Source: an uncultured Collinsella sp.
Lineage (GTDB): Bacteria; Actinomycetota; Coriobacteriia; Coriobacteriales; Coriobacteriaceae
Length of the DNA stretch: 15,261 bases
Reading direction: 5' to 3'
Assembly: GCA_902496375.1 (NCBI GenBank)
Contig: CABVAS010000019.1
Coordinates: 1-15,261 of the forward strand
Part shown: one piece after another, positions 1 to 8,445 of the stretch
Layout of the letters: every line of letters starts with the position of its first letter
Position numbering within the stretch: the stretch's first letter is position 1
Position numbers and translations under genes: made by a program
The notes under the pieces: model-generated
The model's database searches: none
What the model was told of the DNA's origin: nothing
The model's input: only the letters and a program-made list of their open reading frames with translations

Positions 1-40
1 CCCCGCCGGACCATGTGGCCGGCGGGGCGCCCTTTTGTGT
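1..40. terminator. GC-rich hairpin at window edge, probable terminator
   Basis: Perfect 9-bp stem CCCCGCCGG (1-9) / CCGGCGGGG (19-27) with a 9-nt loop. On the plus strand it is followed by a T-rich stretch (33-45), so it could end a plus-strand gene left of the window. It also lies about 28 bases downstream of the stop of the minus-strand amidotransferase gene and could serve that operon. The minus-side tail lies outside the window. Confidence 0.6.
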
Positions 41-55
41 TGTGCTGTCCGTGAA

Positions 56-865
56 CTAGCGGGCCTGCTTAACCTTGGCCGCTGCCTCGACAAACGACTT
101 CCACAGGGTAAAGTCGGTCTCGAGCGTCTTCCACGTGTACTCAGGGTGCCATTGCACGCCTAGACAGAATGGCTGGCCTTCGACTTCGATGCACTCGGGC
201 ACGCCATCGGTTGCCTTGGCGACCAGACGCGTGCTTTTACCCAGGCGATCGACACAGCAGTGATGTGCCGAGTTGGTCTTGATCAGCCTGTGCCCGCCAA
301 CCGCGCGCTCCAGAAGTGAGCCCGGCACGACCTCGACGGGATGCACGGGGTCGTTGAGCACGTGGGTGTGGCGCCACTGCGTGCGGCCCTCGCGAGCGCC
401 CAGGCTCGGCACGTCCATGCACAGGGTGCCGCCAGTGGCGACATTGAGCAACTGCGTGCCGCGGCAGGTGGTAAAGAGCGGCTTTTTGGCGCGGAGCACC
501 TCGCCGACCAGCTTAAACTCAAAGCTATCGCGGATCTCGCAGCAGAGGGTGGGGTCGTAGGGTCGATCGTCGCCCCAGCGCTTGGGGTTGACGTCCGGGC
601 CGCCGGGAATGGCGATGCCGTCGGCGATATCGACGTAATGACGGATGACCTCGATATCCTCGGTGATGGACATCTGCAGCGGCAGGCCGCCAGCGGCAAG
701 GATGGCATCGACAAAGACACTTGCGATTTCCTCGTTGGGGGAGAGCATCTCGGTTAAAAATGGCTCTGCCTCTTCCCAACGCGGTGCGACGAGGATGAGT
801 GGGCGGTCGGCGGCGGCGACGTCGACGTGCGGGGTGTAGGACGATGAAGTGCGAGTTCCGATCAT
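56..865 (-). CDS. Gamma-glutamyl-gamma-aminobutyrate hydrolase family protein (class I glutamine amidotransferase, peptidase C26)
   Basis: A cytoplasmic 269-aa hydrolase of the PuuD/peptidase C26 group, which cleaves gamma-glutamyl amide bonds with a Cys-His-Glu triad. The core starts near residue 21 (RPLILVAPRW). A PGGPDVNP segment is at 88-94, the nucleophile elbow TTCRGTQ places Cys134, and GVQWHPEY supplies His240 and Glu242. The segment NSAHHCC (198-204) aligns with the family NSxHHQ motif, but Cys replaces Gln. The 20-residue extension before the core is unusual and the SD at this ATG is weak; the next Met is residue 40, inside the fold, so the first ATG is kept. It is the last gene of the amino acid ABC importer operon, 51 bases after the ATPase gene, which suggests that it processes an imported glutamyl compound. 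The exact substrate is unknown; GATase1 domains of other pathways are less likely. Confidence 0.85.
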   Translation of the reverse strand: MIGTRTSSSYTPHVDVAAADRPLILVAPRWEEAEPFLTEMLSPNEEIASVFVDAILAAGGLPLQMSITEDIEVIRHYVDIADGIAIPGGPDVNPKRWGDDRPYDPTLCCEIRDSFEFKLVGEVLRAKKPLFTTCRGTQLLNVATGGTLCMDVPSLGAREGRTQWRHTHVLNDPVHPVEVVPGSLLERAVGGHRLIKTNSAHHCCVDRLGKSTRLVAKATDGVPECIEVEGQPFCLGVQWHPEYTWKTLETDFTLWKSFVEAAAKVKQAR

Positions 866-916
866 AGGTGTAACTTTCGAGTTTGGATGGGCATGGCTGG
901 CGGGTGGGCGGTCTGG

Positions 917-1681
<765 letters not shown>

Positions 1682-1717
1682 GGTGCTCGGCTCCTTATGA
1701 CTCGAAATGGTAAAGCG

Positions 1718-2551
1718 TTAGCGGATGATGGTCGCGCCGGTCTTGTGCGAAACGTAGACAGCGGCCTTGTTAATCGCGACGTTGATGAGGATATAGATGA
1801 CCGCGATCACCAGGTAGACCGACACGAGGGCGTCGTAGTTGGTAATGAGCACGCGGGCATTTTGCATCAGGTCGGGATAGCTCACCACGTAGGCGACGGT
1901 GGTGTCCTTGACTACGACCACAAGCTGCGAAATCAACGACGGAATAATAAACCGAATCGCCTGGGGCAATACGATTTTAAAGGTGATTTTAGCCTTGGAG
2001 AGACCGAGCGCCTGGGCCGCCTCGACCTGCCCGCGCGGTACGGCGTTGACGCCGGCGCGGAAGATCTCGGCAAGTACGCCGGCTGCAGCGAGCGCGACAG
2101 GAAGCGTGAGCATCCAAAACGACGGCAGTGCAATCTTGTACTGAGGCAGCACCAAAAAGAAGAAGTAGATGAACAGCAGGCTTGGCACGCCGCGGAAGAA
2201 ATCGGTGAGCACGCGGCAGACCAGCTGCAGCGGCTTAATGTCGCTGGTGCGGCCGAGCATAAGGCCTAGGCCCAGCACCAGTGCGATGGCGCCAGCGGTG
2301 AGTGCGACTTTAACGGTGCCCTCAAAGCCGGCAAGCAGGAACTTCCAGGTGGTGAGGTGCGTAAAGAAATACCAATAGTGGACCGAAAGCTGACCGGTCA
2401 CATAAAAGCGCTGCAGTACCAGGGCGACGAGTGCGGCGACGGCGACGAGTGAGATGGCGGTACCGATGCGAATCTTGGCGCGCATCTTGGGGCCGGGAGC
2501 CTCGTAGAGCGCATCGCGCATGGTAAGCGCAGGGGAGGAGTGCTTGCTCAT
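1718..2551 (-). CDS. Amino acid ABC transporter permease (second subunit)
   Basis: A membrane-spanning permease of the HisM/GlnP family (277 aa). It has a charged N-terminal tail of about 28 residues, a first helix near 30-47, then the conserved core with helices around 72-98, 120-136 and 145-163. The EAA loop (GQVEAAQALGLS, 174-185, continuing to IVLPQA near 197) docks on the ATPase. The ATG overlaps the stop of the upstream permease in an ATGA arrangement, so the two are translationally coupled and probably form a heterodimer. GGTGAGG lies about 11 bases upstream. The N-terminal extension relative to the other subunit is common in one partner of PAAT heterodimers. Confidence 0.92.
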   Translation of the reverse strand: MSKHSSPALTMRDALYEAPGPKMRAKIRIGTAISLVAVAALVALVLQRFYVTGQLSVHYWYFFTHLTTWKFLLAGFEGTVKVALTAGAIALVLGLGLMLGRTSDIKPLQLVCRVLTDFFRGVPSLLFIYFFFLVLPQYKIALPSFWMLTLPVALAAAGVLAEIFRAGVNAVPRGQVEAAQALGLSKAKITFKIVLPQAIRFIIPSLISQLVVVVKDTTVAYVVSYPDLMQNARVLITNYDALVSVYLVIAVIYILINVAINKAAVYVSHKTGATIIR

Positions 2552-3207
2552 CGGAGGATCCTCACCTTCTTATCGATGTAGTTGCCAATGTGGCTCACCA
2601 CAAAGGCCGTGCCCAGATAGCCGAGCGCCGAGATAAAGAACGCGGCGACGCCGCCGAGCGAGCGCGTGTTGATGTAGCTCACCACGCCGGTGAGCTCCTG
2701 CGGTTTAAGTGGCACCTGGCTGCCGAGCGCAGTGGTGAGCATGACGGCGATAAAGAGGTTGGTCATGGGCAGCACGCTCGAGCGCAGCGCCTGCGGAATC
2801 ACGATCTTGGCGAGGATGCGGTTAAAGCTCATGCCGAGCGAACGTGCGGCTTCGACCTGACCGACGCCAACGGTGTTGATGCCGCTCATAAAGTTCTCGG
2901 AACCAAAGGCCGAGCCCAAAAGGACCGTAGCGACGATAACGCAGGTGCGGTAGGGCAGAACGACCTTGAGTGGCGGCAGCGCGTAGACGACGATGATAAG
3001 CAGCGCGATACCGGGGATGTTACGGAAGACCTGGACATACAGGTCGCCAAAGACGCGCAGCGGCTTGAGCGGCGACACGCGCATCACGGTGACGGCGACG
3101 GCCAGTACCATGGCGATGGCAAACGACTCAAGCGTCATGCCCCAGGTCGCTAGCAGCGCGTCGATATAGTTCTGGCCATAGAGCGACCAGAGTTCGGAGA
3201 GACTCAT
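2548..3207 (-). CDS. Amino acid ABC transporter permease (first subunit)
   Basis: A PAAT permease of 219 aa, the usual size. The N-terminus (LWSLYGQNYIDALLATWGMTL) is typical of GltJ/GlnP-like subunits. The motif FRNIPGIALLIIVVYALP is at 61-78 and the EAA loop (GQVEAARSLGMSFNR, 116-130, then IVIPQAL) contacts the ATPase. GGGAGG precedes the ATG by about 5 bases. Its stop overlaps the start of the second permease by 4 bases. It is separated from the binding-protein gene by 138 bases containing a strong hairpin, the usual arrangement when the binding protein is made in excess over the membrane subunits. Confidence 0.93.
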   Translation of the reverse strand: MSLSELWSLYGQNYIDALLATWGMTLESFAIAMVLAVAVTVMRVSPLKPLRVFGDLYVQVFRNIPGIALLIIVVYALPPLKVVLPYRTCVIVATVLLGSAFGSENFMSGINTVGVGQVEAARSLGMSFNRILAKIVIPQALRSSVLPMTNLFIAVMLTTALGSQVPLKPQELTGVVSYINTRSLGGVAAFFISALGYLGTAFVVSHIGNYIDKKVRILR

Positions 3208-3230
3208 GCGGACCTCCCGCCGATAAGGAA

Positions 3231-3258
3231 AGGGGCTCCCGTGTGTACGGAAGCCCCG
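3231..3258 (-). terminator. Hairpin between binding-protein and permease genes (attenuator or mRNA-stabilising)
   Basis: An 11-bp stem with a 4-nt loop: GGGGCTTCCGT (3257-3247) pairs with ACGGGAGCCCC (3242-3232), with one G.U in the RNA. A short pyrimidine stretch TTTCCTT follows on the minus strand. It lies inside the operon, so partial termination or 3'-end protection would raise the level of the binding protein over the permeases. The tail is weak, so complete termination is unlikely. Confidence 0.6.
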
Positions 3259-3345
3259 ACAACTCAGTGAGGAAACAGTTTACCGCAATAAAGCGCATCA
3301 TGCGTTTCCGCATGGTTTCGTTGCGGCCGTTACCAGGCTCGCTGC

Positions 3346-4341
3346 CTAGGCGCCGATCTCGGGCAGCTCGGGAACATTGGTGTCGCCCGTACGGTCGCCG
3401 ATGCAGATCTGCCAAAGCTCAGTCCAGGTGCCGTCGTCCTCGATCTTCTTAAGGAAGTCGTTGACAAAGGCAACGCCGTCGGAATCGAGCGGCAGACCGA
3501 TGCCATAGGGCTCCTTGCTGCCGAAGGGCTTGCCGGCGATCTTGTACTTGCCGGGCTCGCGGACCAGGGCGCTCTGCTGCATGTTGTTATCGATGACGTA
3601 GGCGTCAACGCGGCCCTGCTGGAGTGCCTGACGGGCCTCCTCGTCGGTCTTGAACTCCTGCTGGCTGGCCTTGGGGGCGAACTCCTCCAGGATGGCGGGG
3701 CCGTTGGAGCCGGACTGGACGGCGACGTTCTTGTCGGCCAGGTCGTCGACGCTCTTGATGTCGTCGTTATCGGCGAGCACCAGGATGGCCTGCTGGGTGT
3801 AGTAGTAGGGACCGGCAAAGGAGACGAGTTTCTTGCGCTCGTCAGTGATGGTGTAGGTGGCAAAGACGGCGTCGACCTGGCCGTTCTGCAAGACGGACTC
3901 GCGCGTGTCCGAGGTCACCTGGGTGATCTCGACCTTGTTCTCGCCCAGGATGTAGTTGGACAGGAGCTGCGCGATACCGGCATCGAAGCCACGGGTCTGA
4001 CCGTCCTTCTCGTTGAGGAGGGAGAAGAGCGTGGAAGTCTGAACGCCACCGATCTTAAAGACGCCGGCGTCCTTGACGGCCGTGGCCCAGGTGCTGGCGG
4101 CGACGGCATCGTCATCGGCCTTGGGGCCGTTGTCGACGAGCTTGTCGAATGCCTTGGCGTCGAGCGTGGTGGAAGCCTCGGTATCCTCGGAGCTCTTGGA
4201 GGAACCGGCGGCGGAACCCTTGTCGGCCTCGGCGCTGGTGTCGGAGCAGCCGGCAAGACCAAGGCCGGCGACGGTTGCGAAGGTGGCGGCAACGAAGCCG
4301 CGGCGGTCGAGAACGACCTGCTGGGAGAGGTTCTTGCTCAT
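3346..4341 (-). CDS. Amino acid ABC transporter substrate-binding lipoprotein
   Basis: The extracytoplasmic solute receptor (331 aa). The signal region has DRRGF at 12-16, a hydrophobic stretch at 17-31 and the lipobox LAGC, so Cys32 would be lipidated. The RRxF pattern also fits Tat export. A Ser/Asp/Glu/Ala-rich linker covers about 33-60. The family-3 binding domain follows (FKIGGVQTSTLFSLLN, RGFDAGIAQLLS, VDAVFATYTITDERKKLVSFAGPYYYTQQAILV, later GKPFGSKEPYGIGLP). A linker of about 60 residues between the lipid anchor and the domain is longer than usual. AGAAAGGTG lies upstream of the ATG. It is the first gene of the five-gene operon, with its own promoter. The solute is not deducible from sequence; polar amino acids are the family norm. 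Confidence 0.93.
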   Translation of the reverse strand: MSKNLSQQVVLDRRGFVAATFATVAGLGLAGCSDTSAEADKGSAAGSSKSSEDTEASTTLDAKAFDKLVDNGPKADDDAVAASTWATAVKDAGVFKIGGVQTSTLFSLLNEKDGQTRGFDAGIAQLLSNYILGENKVEITQVTSDTRESVLQNGQVDAVFATYTITDERKKLVSFAGPYYYTQQAILVLADNDDIKSVDDLADKNVAVQSGSNGPAILEEFAPKASQQEFKTDEEARQALQQGRVDAYVIDNNMQQSALVREPGKYKIAGKPFGSKEPYGIGLPLDSDGVAFVNDFLKKIEDDGTWTELWQICIGDRTGDTNVPELPEIGA

Positions 4342-4384
4342 GGTAGAACACCTTTCTCAATAAAATCCCTAGCGGTTGAGTAGA

Positions 4385-4414
4385 GTTATACCCTATCGCG
4401 CTCAAATGGGTCAA
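4385..4414 (-). promoter_or_regulatory. Sigma70-like promoter of the ABC importer operon
   Basis: On the minus strand, TTGACC (4414-4409), an 18-bp spacer and TATAAC (4390-4385) lie 44 bases upstream of the ATG of the binding-protein gene. The -35 matches 5/6 and the -10 matches 5/6 to consensus. No riboswitch or T-box motif is seen in the short leader. Confidence 0.65.
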
Positions 4415-4524
4415 CACGAAATAACTCAGAAACATACTTACCTTATGGGTAATTCTACCTACCAAAAAGGGCAGGCACCTTTGTGGTGGTTCTGGCCGAT
4501 GCAACGGCATGCCTTGCTGTTTTG

Positions 4525-4740
4525 TCTCAATCTGTAACATCTGCAGCCATTTTTGCCGAGTAACTGTTACAGATTGAGATTTTCTCTTCAGGGGAATTCG
4601 AATGTCTCAATCTGTAACATTTGGACGGTCAAAAGGTCTCTAACTGTTACAGATTGAGACAAACGTCGGGGACTAAGACGTCTCGTCTCGATCTGTAACA
4701 GTTAGACGGGAATTCGGGCCCTAGATGTTACAAATTGAGA
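4525..4740. repeat. Array of six alternating 15-bp repeats with 40-bp period
   Basis: Sites TCTCAATCTGTAACA occur at 4525-4539, 4605-4619 and 4686-4700 (the last with A to G at its fifth base). Their reverse complement TGTTACAGATTGAGA occurs at 4565-4579, 4645-4659 and 4726-4740 (the last with G to A). Start-to-start distances are 40, 40, 40, 41 and 40, and the 25/26-nt intervals differ in sequence. Taken in pairs they form three 55-bp inverted-repeat units (4525-4579, 4605-4659, 4686-4740). The arm followed or preceded by TAAC marks a direction, and the third unit is inverted. The array fills the gene-free stretch between the terminator at 4757 and the ABC operon promoter. Function unknown; it resembles clustered REP/BIME elements or a multi-site protein-binding region. 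Confidence 0.9.
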
Positions 4741-4756
4741 TAATCGCGTCGCGAAA

Positions 4757-4798
4757 ATAAAAACCTCCGCAGGGGTGCTTCCCTTGCGGAGGTTTTTT
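4757..4798 (-). terminator. Intrinsic terminator of the DXS-like gene (probably bidirectional)
   Basis: On the minus strand CCTCCGCAAGGG (4792-4781) pairs with CCCTGCGGAGG (4774-4764), with one bulged A and a 6-nt loop, followed by TTTTTATTTT. An A-run on the other side lets it act in both directions. The TAA stop of the DXS-like gene (4799-4797) lies 4 bases before the stem. Confidence 0.9.
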
Positions 4799-6578
4799 AC
4801 TCGTTGAGCAGCCTTACGGCTTCGGCGGCCATGTTCTCGACCGTCATGCCGTTCTGCGCAAGCAGTTCGTTGGGGTCGTAGCGGTCGGGGAAGCCCTTGG
4901 CGATGCCGAAGGTGCGCGTGCGCACGGGCGTGCAGGCCAGGTAACACGCCACGCGCTCGCCCCAGCCGCCGTCCAAGATGCCGTCCTCGAGGGTGACGAC
5001 GACGCGATGCTCGGCGGCAAGGCTATCGAGGAACTCGCGGTCGAGCTCGGTTGCAAAGCGCGGGTTGACGAGCGTGGCCTCGATGCCGTACTCGGCAGTC
5101 AGACGGTTTGCCACGCGCTCACCCAGCTCAAAGAAGTCGCCGAGTGCGAGCACTGCTACGTCGCGACCCTGGCGCACCACGTTGTAGCGAACGGCGCTGT
5201 AGTCGGTGTTTTCGGCAGGCGCAAGGTCGGGACGGCTCACCAGGCCGATGCCCGGTACACGAATCGCCACGGGATGCTCGCGGTGGTCGAGCGACCAGCT
5301 CAGCATGGATAGATATTCCTCCATGCAGGCCGGCGCCAAGTAGTGCATGTTGGGAAGAGCGCCCAGCATAGAAATATCAAAGAACGAGAGGTGCGTCTCG
5401 GATGTGGTGCCAAAGATTGATGCGCCAAACACCAGGATGGTTGCGGGGGCGTCGTTGAGGCACAGGTCGTGCCATAGCTCGTCGTAGGCGCGCTGCAAAA
5501 ACGTGCCGTACACACCAAAGACTGGCTTGGCGCCCGAGCGCGCAAGCGCGGTGGCAAAAGTCACGGCGTGCTCCTCGGCAATGCCCACGTCAACAAACTG
5601 TTTGCCGGTGGTAGCGCGAAGCTCGGGTGTAAAGCCCATGATGTAGGGCGTGGCAGCCGTGATGCCCACGACCTGCGGATCGCGCTCGATGGCGGCGCTG
5701 AGTGCCTCGCCCGTAATGTCGGCATAGGTGCGCGGCGCAGGCTCGCTCGGATGGCCCGGGCAGAGCTTGCGCCCAGTTGCCATGTCAAACGGACCCACGT
5801 GATGCCAGCGTTCGGGGTCGCTCTGGGCTGGCTCAAAGCCCTTACCCTTGGCGGTGGAGACGTGCAGCACGATGGGATGATCGATATTGCGCAGTTCCTG
5901 CAGCGCGTCGACTAGGGCCAACACGTCGTTGCCGGCGTCCAAATAACGGTAGTCGAGTCCCATCGCGCGGAAAACGTTGCGCTCACAGGTGCCGTTGCTG
6001 GCGCGCAGCTCGGCCAGATTGCGATAGAGGCCACCGTGGTTCTCGGCGATGGACTGGTCGTTATCGTTGACGATGATGATCAGGTTGCTGTCGAGTTCGG
6101 CGGCATTGTTGAAGCCCTCAAACGCCAGGCCGCCCGAAAGCGAGCCGTCGCCAATGATGGTGATGACGTTGTACGCATCGCCCGCCAGGTCACGAGCGTG
6201 CGCCAGGCCGCAGCCCAGGCTCACCGACGTGGAGGTATGGCCCATGGCGAACAGGTCGTGCTCGGACTCGTCGGGATTGGCAAAGCCAGAGGCCTCGCCA
6301 AAGCGCTTCGGATCGATATAAGTGTACGCGCGCCCAGTCAGCGCCTTGTGGGCGTAGGTCTGGTGCGAAACGTCAAAGAGAATCTTGTCGACAGGGGAGT
6401 TAAACACGCGATGGAGCGCGACCGTAAGCTCAACGACGCCCAGGTTGGGGGCAACGTGCCCGCCGACGGCGGCGGAGCTTTCGAGGATGGCGTGGCGAAT
6501 CTCGTCGCAGAGCTGCGGGAGCTCGGCACGATTAAGAGCCTTGACGTCCTCGGGCGTTGTCGTTTGCGTAAGCAGCAT
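4797..6578 (-). CDS. DXS-family thiamine-diphosphate enzyme (1-deoxy-D-xylulose-5-phosphate synthase-like)
   Basis: A 593-aa transketolase-superfamily protein, slightly shorter than typical DXS (about 620). The thiamine domain has GGH (His41), PNLGVVELTVALH, VSHQTYAHKALTGR and GDGSLSGG followed by NND (143-172). The pyrimidine domain has VGIAEEHAVTFA with catalytic Glu335 and YGTFLQRAYD (Tyr357, Arg363). A transketolase C-terminal domain ends the protein. True DXS makes DXP, the isoprenoid and thiamine precursor, from pyruvate and glyceraldehyde-3-phosphate. Here the positions matching E. coli Arg420, Asp427 and Arg478, which hold the substrate phosphate or triose, appear to be Gly385, Thr392 and Gly443 in a gapless register, while His396 is kept. 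It may therefore use a different acceptor, and a separate housekeeping dxs may exist elsewhere. Monocistronic, divergent from the HD gene, with a weak SD (GGAG about 12 bases upstream). Confidence 0.85.
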   Translation of the reverse strand: MLLTQTTTPEDVKALNRAELPQLCDEIRHAILESSAAVGGHVAPNLGVVELTVALHRVFNSPVDKILFDVSHQTYAHKALTGRAYTYIDPKRFGEASGFANPDESEHDLFAMGHTSTSVSLGCGLAHARDLAGDAYNVITIIGDGSLSGGLAFEGFNNAAELDSNLIIIVNDNDQSIAENHGGLYRNLAELRASNGTCERNVFRAMGLDYRYLDAGNDVLALVDALQELRNIDHPIVLHVSTAKGKGFEPAQSDPERWHHVGPFDMATGRKLCPGHPSEPAPRTYADITGEALSAAIERDPQVVGITAATPYIMGFTPELRATTGKQFVDVGIAEEHAVTFATALARSGAKPVFGVYGTFLQRAYDELWHDLCLNDAPATILVFGASIFGTTSETHLSFFDISMLGALPNMHYLAPACMEEYLSMLSWSLDHREHPVAIRVPGIGLVSRPDLAPAENTDYSAVRYNVVRQGRDVAVLALGDFFELGERVANRLTAEYGIEATLVNPRFATELDREFLDSLAAEHRVVVTLEDGILDGGWGERVACYLACTPVRTRTFGIAKGFPDRYDPNELLAQNGMTVENMAAEAVRLLNE

Positions 6579-6702
6579 CGTTGTGGGTTACTCCATGCGA
6601 ATCGAGTGCCGGCGCTCCCTCGGCCGACACAATTGCACAAGACAGTCTCGCACATTTTGGCGTTTGATATGTGACGGCGGCGCGGTAATTCGCCAACTGG
6701 TG

Positions 6703-6720
6703 GGGCAAAACGTTTTGTCC
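6703..6720. promoter_or_regulatory. LacI/PurR-style palindromic operator candidate
   Basis: An 18-bp palindrome with a CG centre: CAAAAC/GTTTTG is perfect and the outer GG/CC pairs continue after one mismatch. A CG-centred dyad with A-rich half-sites is the classic LacI-family operator form. It lies in the 227-bp divergent intergenic region, 125 bp from the DXS-like start and 86 bp from the HD gene start. No LacI-family gene is in the window. Confidence 0.4.
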
Positions 6721-6805
6721 GATGCCATACTGATAGATTCGATGATGATTTTTTCAATACGTGCAGGCCGTGGCTTGCCGCCGTGAGCCGCTGGAAGGAG
6801 GCAGC

Positions 6806-7363
6806 ATGTCCGATGCCGTTCGTGCCGAGAAAATCGCGCACGAGGTCGACGATGCCGCCCGCCAGCTCGCCCAGGCGGGCCGCTTGGACCTGACGCGCGA
6901 GTTTATCCAGCATGGCGACGTGACGGTCTATGCACATGTGACTTCGGTAGCGCGGACGAGCCTGTCCTTTGCCGAGCGCCTGGGCCGCGTCGGTGTTTCG
7001 ATCGACCGTGCCTCGCTGCTGCGCGGAGCCTTGTTACACGATTACTTTCTCTACGATTGGCACGATCCCGACCCAAGCCATCGGCTGCATGGCTTTCGCC
7101 ACCCGTTTTTTGCCCTAGCGCGCGCGGAGGAAGATTTTGAGCTGACGTCGCGCGAACGGAATATTATCGTGCGGCATATGTTTCCGCTGGTGCCGGTGCC
7201 GCCGACGTGTCGTGAGGCTTGGATTGTGTGCCTGGCGGATAAATGGTGTGCTCTGCGCGAGACGGTCGCCGGCCGCCTGCCGCGCAAAGACGACGCGAAC
7301 GATTTGAGCGAGGGCTCGAGCGACGGCTCGAGCAAAGATTCGAGTGAAAAGAGGAGAGGGTAG
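6806..7363 (+). CDS. HD-domain phosphohydrolase
   Basis: A predicted metal-dependent phosphohydrolase of 185 aa. The ATG at 6806 is chosen because GGAAGGAGG ends 4 bases before it; an upstream in-frame start at 6761 would lack an SD. HD features in order: VYAH (His44), LLHDYFLYDWH (His78-Asp79), RHPFFALA (His99), IIVRHMFPL (His124) and CLADKW (Asp145), consistent with a metal-binding HD fold. The sequence matches small HD proteins common in Firmicutes and Actinobacteria whose substrate is unknown. The last 20 residues are a Ser/Lys/Asp-rich tail encoded by a near-repeat around CTCGAG. The stop is 3 bases before the next start, so the two are translationally coupled. Confidence 0.85.
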   Translation: MSDAVRAEKIAHEVDDAARQLAQAGRLDLTREFIQHGDVTVYAHVTSVARTSLSFAERLGRVGVSIDRASLLRGALLHDYFLYDWHDPDPSHRLHGFRHPFFALARAEEDFELTSRERNIIVRHMFPLVPVPPTCREAWIVCLADKWCALRETVAGRLPRKDDANDLSEGSSDGSSKDSSEKRRG

Positions 7364-7366
7364 ACG

Positions 7367-8386
7367 GTGGGGACCGCGATCGACATGGCATTTGACGGCG
7401 CGACGCTTGCCGCCTGTCCGCTTTCGGCACTGGTGCTCTCGTTCGCCTTCTACGGGTTTTGCGGCTGGGCATGGGAATCGACGGTCTGCGCCATGCTCAA
7501 CCACGGACGCTTTGCCAACAGCGGCTTTTTGCTGGGACCGTGTTGCCCCATCTATGGCGCGGGCGGCATTGCCTGCTGGCTGCTGTTGCGCGGAATTCCT
7601 GACGCGTCGAGCCAGTTTGTCGCTGCAGCGCTCGTATGCAGCGTGATTGAGTACAGCGTAGGCGTGCTGTTGGAAAAAACAACGGGCGCTCGCTTTTGGG
7701 ATTACTCGCACCTGCCGTTTAACTTGCACGGACGCATCTGCCTGTACTGGGCATGCGCGTTTGGCCTGGGTGCGCTGTGCATTTGCCGTTTAGTGGAGCC
7801 GGCATTGCTGGGGCTGCTTGGTCATCTGCCGGTGCTGATTGTGCGGCTGTCCGCCTTTATCGTCGCGGTCGCGATGATGGTCGACGCGTTGTGCTCGCTG
7901 GCGAGCTGGCGGCGTCTGTCCGATCAGCTGGAGCGCGTCCGGGCCGACCTTGCCGACCGCATCAATGAGTCGCTTGCCGATGCCTCGGACTCAATGCTCG
8001 AACGTATTCCCGATTCTACGATTGACTCGGTGGCACAGACGCACATCCGTAGCCGTGCCGTTAACGCGTGGCTGGCCGAGCTGGGTGACGCCGCGCTCGA
8101 TGCCCTGCGCGAGAAGGCTTCGATGCCGACGTTTATCGCGGATGGTGCTCGCGGCCTGGCGCTTGCCGCCCGCCGCGTGGCCGATGCCGCGCCGAACATG
8201 CCGCGTCCGTCGCTCAGTCGTCGCCTTGCCGGCAAGCGCATGAGCCGTCCGGTGCCAAGCGTGTCGCTCAGCCGCCGCGACCTACGCTTCTTTAACGCCT
8301 TCCCGCGTCTGCGCATCAATCGCTACGAAGGCGTCATTCGAGCAACTAATCTCCGCGACCGAGCCCGCGAGCTGTTCCGCCACTAG
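7367..8386 (+). CDS. CmpB-family putative ABC transporter permease (PF06541-type membrane protein)
   Basis: A 339-aa membrane protein. The hallmark motifs of the CmpB/ABC type IV family are present: FAFYGFCGWAWEST (26-39), FANSGFLLGPCCPIYGAGG (49-67), ARFWDYSHLPFN (108-119) and LHGRICLYWA (120-129). About five helices lie between residues 18 and 178. The remaining 160 residues form a charged soluble tail with helical segments, longer than in the minimal family. Its start is a GTG: AGGAGAGGG (7352-7360) overlaps the end of the HD gene and sits 6 bases before it, whereas the internal ATG at 7385 has no SD. No ATPase partner is nearby. Pairing with an HD-domain gene is the only contextual clue; function unknown. 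Confidence 0.8.
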   Translation: MGTAIDMAFDGATLAACPLSALVLSFAFYGFCGWAWESTVCAMLNHGRFANSGFLLGPCCPIYGAGGIACWLLLRGIPDASSQFVAAALVCSVIEYSVGVLLEKTTGARFWDYSHLPFNLHGRICLYWACAFGLGALCICRLVEPALLGLLGHLPVLIVRLSAFIVAVAMMVDALCSLASWRRLSDQLERVRADLADRINESLADASDSMLERIPDSTIDSVAQTHIRSRAVNAWLAELGDAALDALREKASMPTFIADGARGLALAARRVADAAPNMPRPSLSRRLAGKRMSRPVPSVSLSRRDLRFFNAFPRLRINRYEGVIRATNLRDRARELFRH

Positions 8387-8445
8387 CCGGGACGGGCGCG
8401 CTCACGGCTTCCTTGCTCGCGTATTTCCCGTTCGTTTCGCGTCCG

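Noticed and set aside
4342..4420. Riboswitch or T-box in the leader of the ABC operon
   Set aside because: The leader from the predicted promoter is under 45 nt and shows no T-box or riboswitch motif.
4525..4740. CRISPR-like array (15-bp repeats with 25-nt spacers)
   Set aside because: Repeats alternate in orientation, are too short, and no cas gene is in the window; CRISPR repeats are directly oriented and usually longer than 23 bp.
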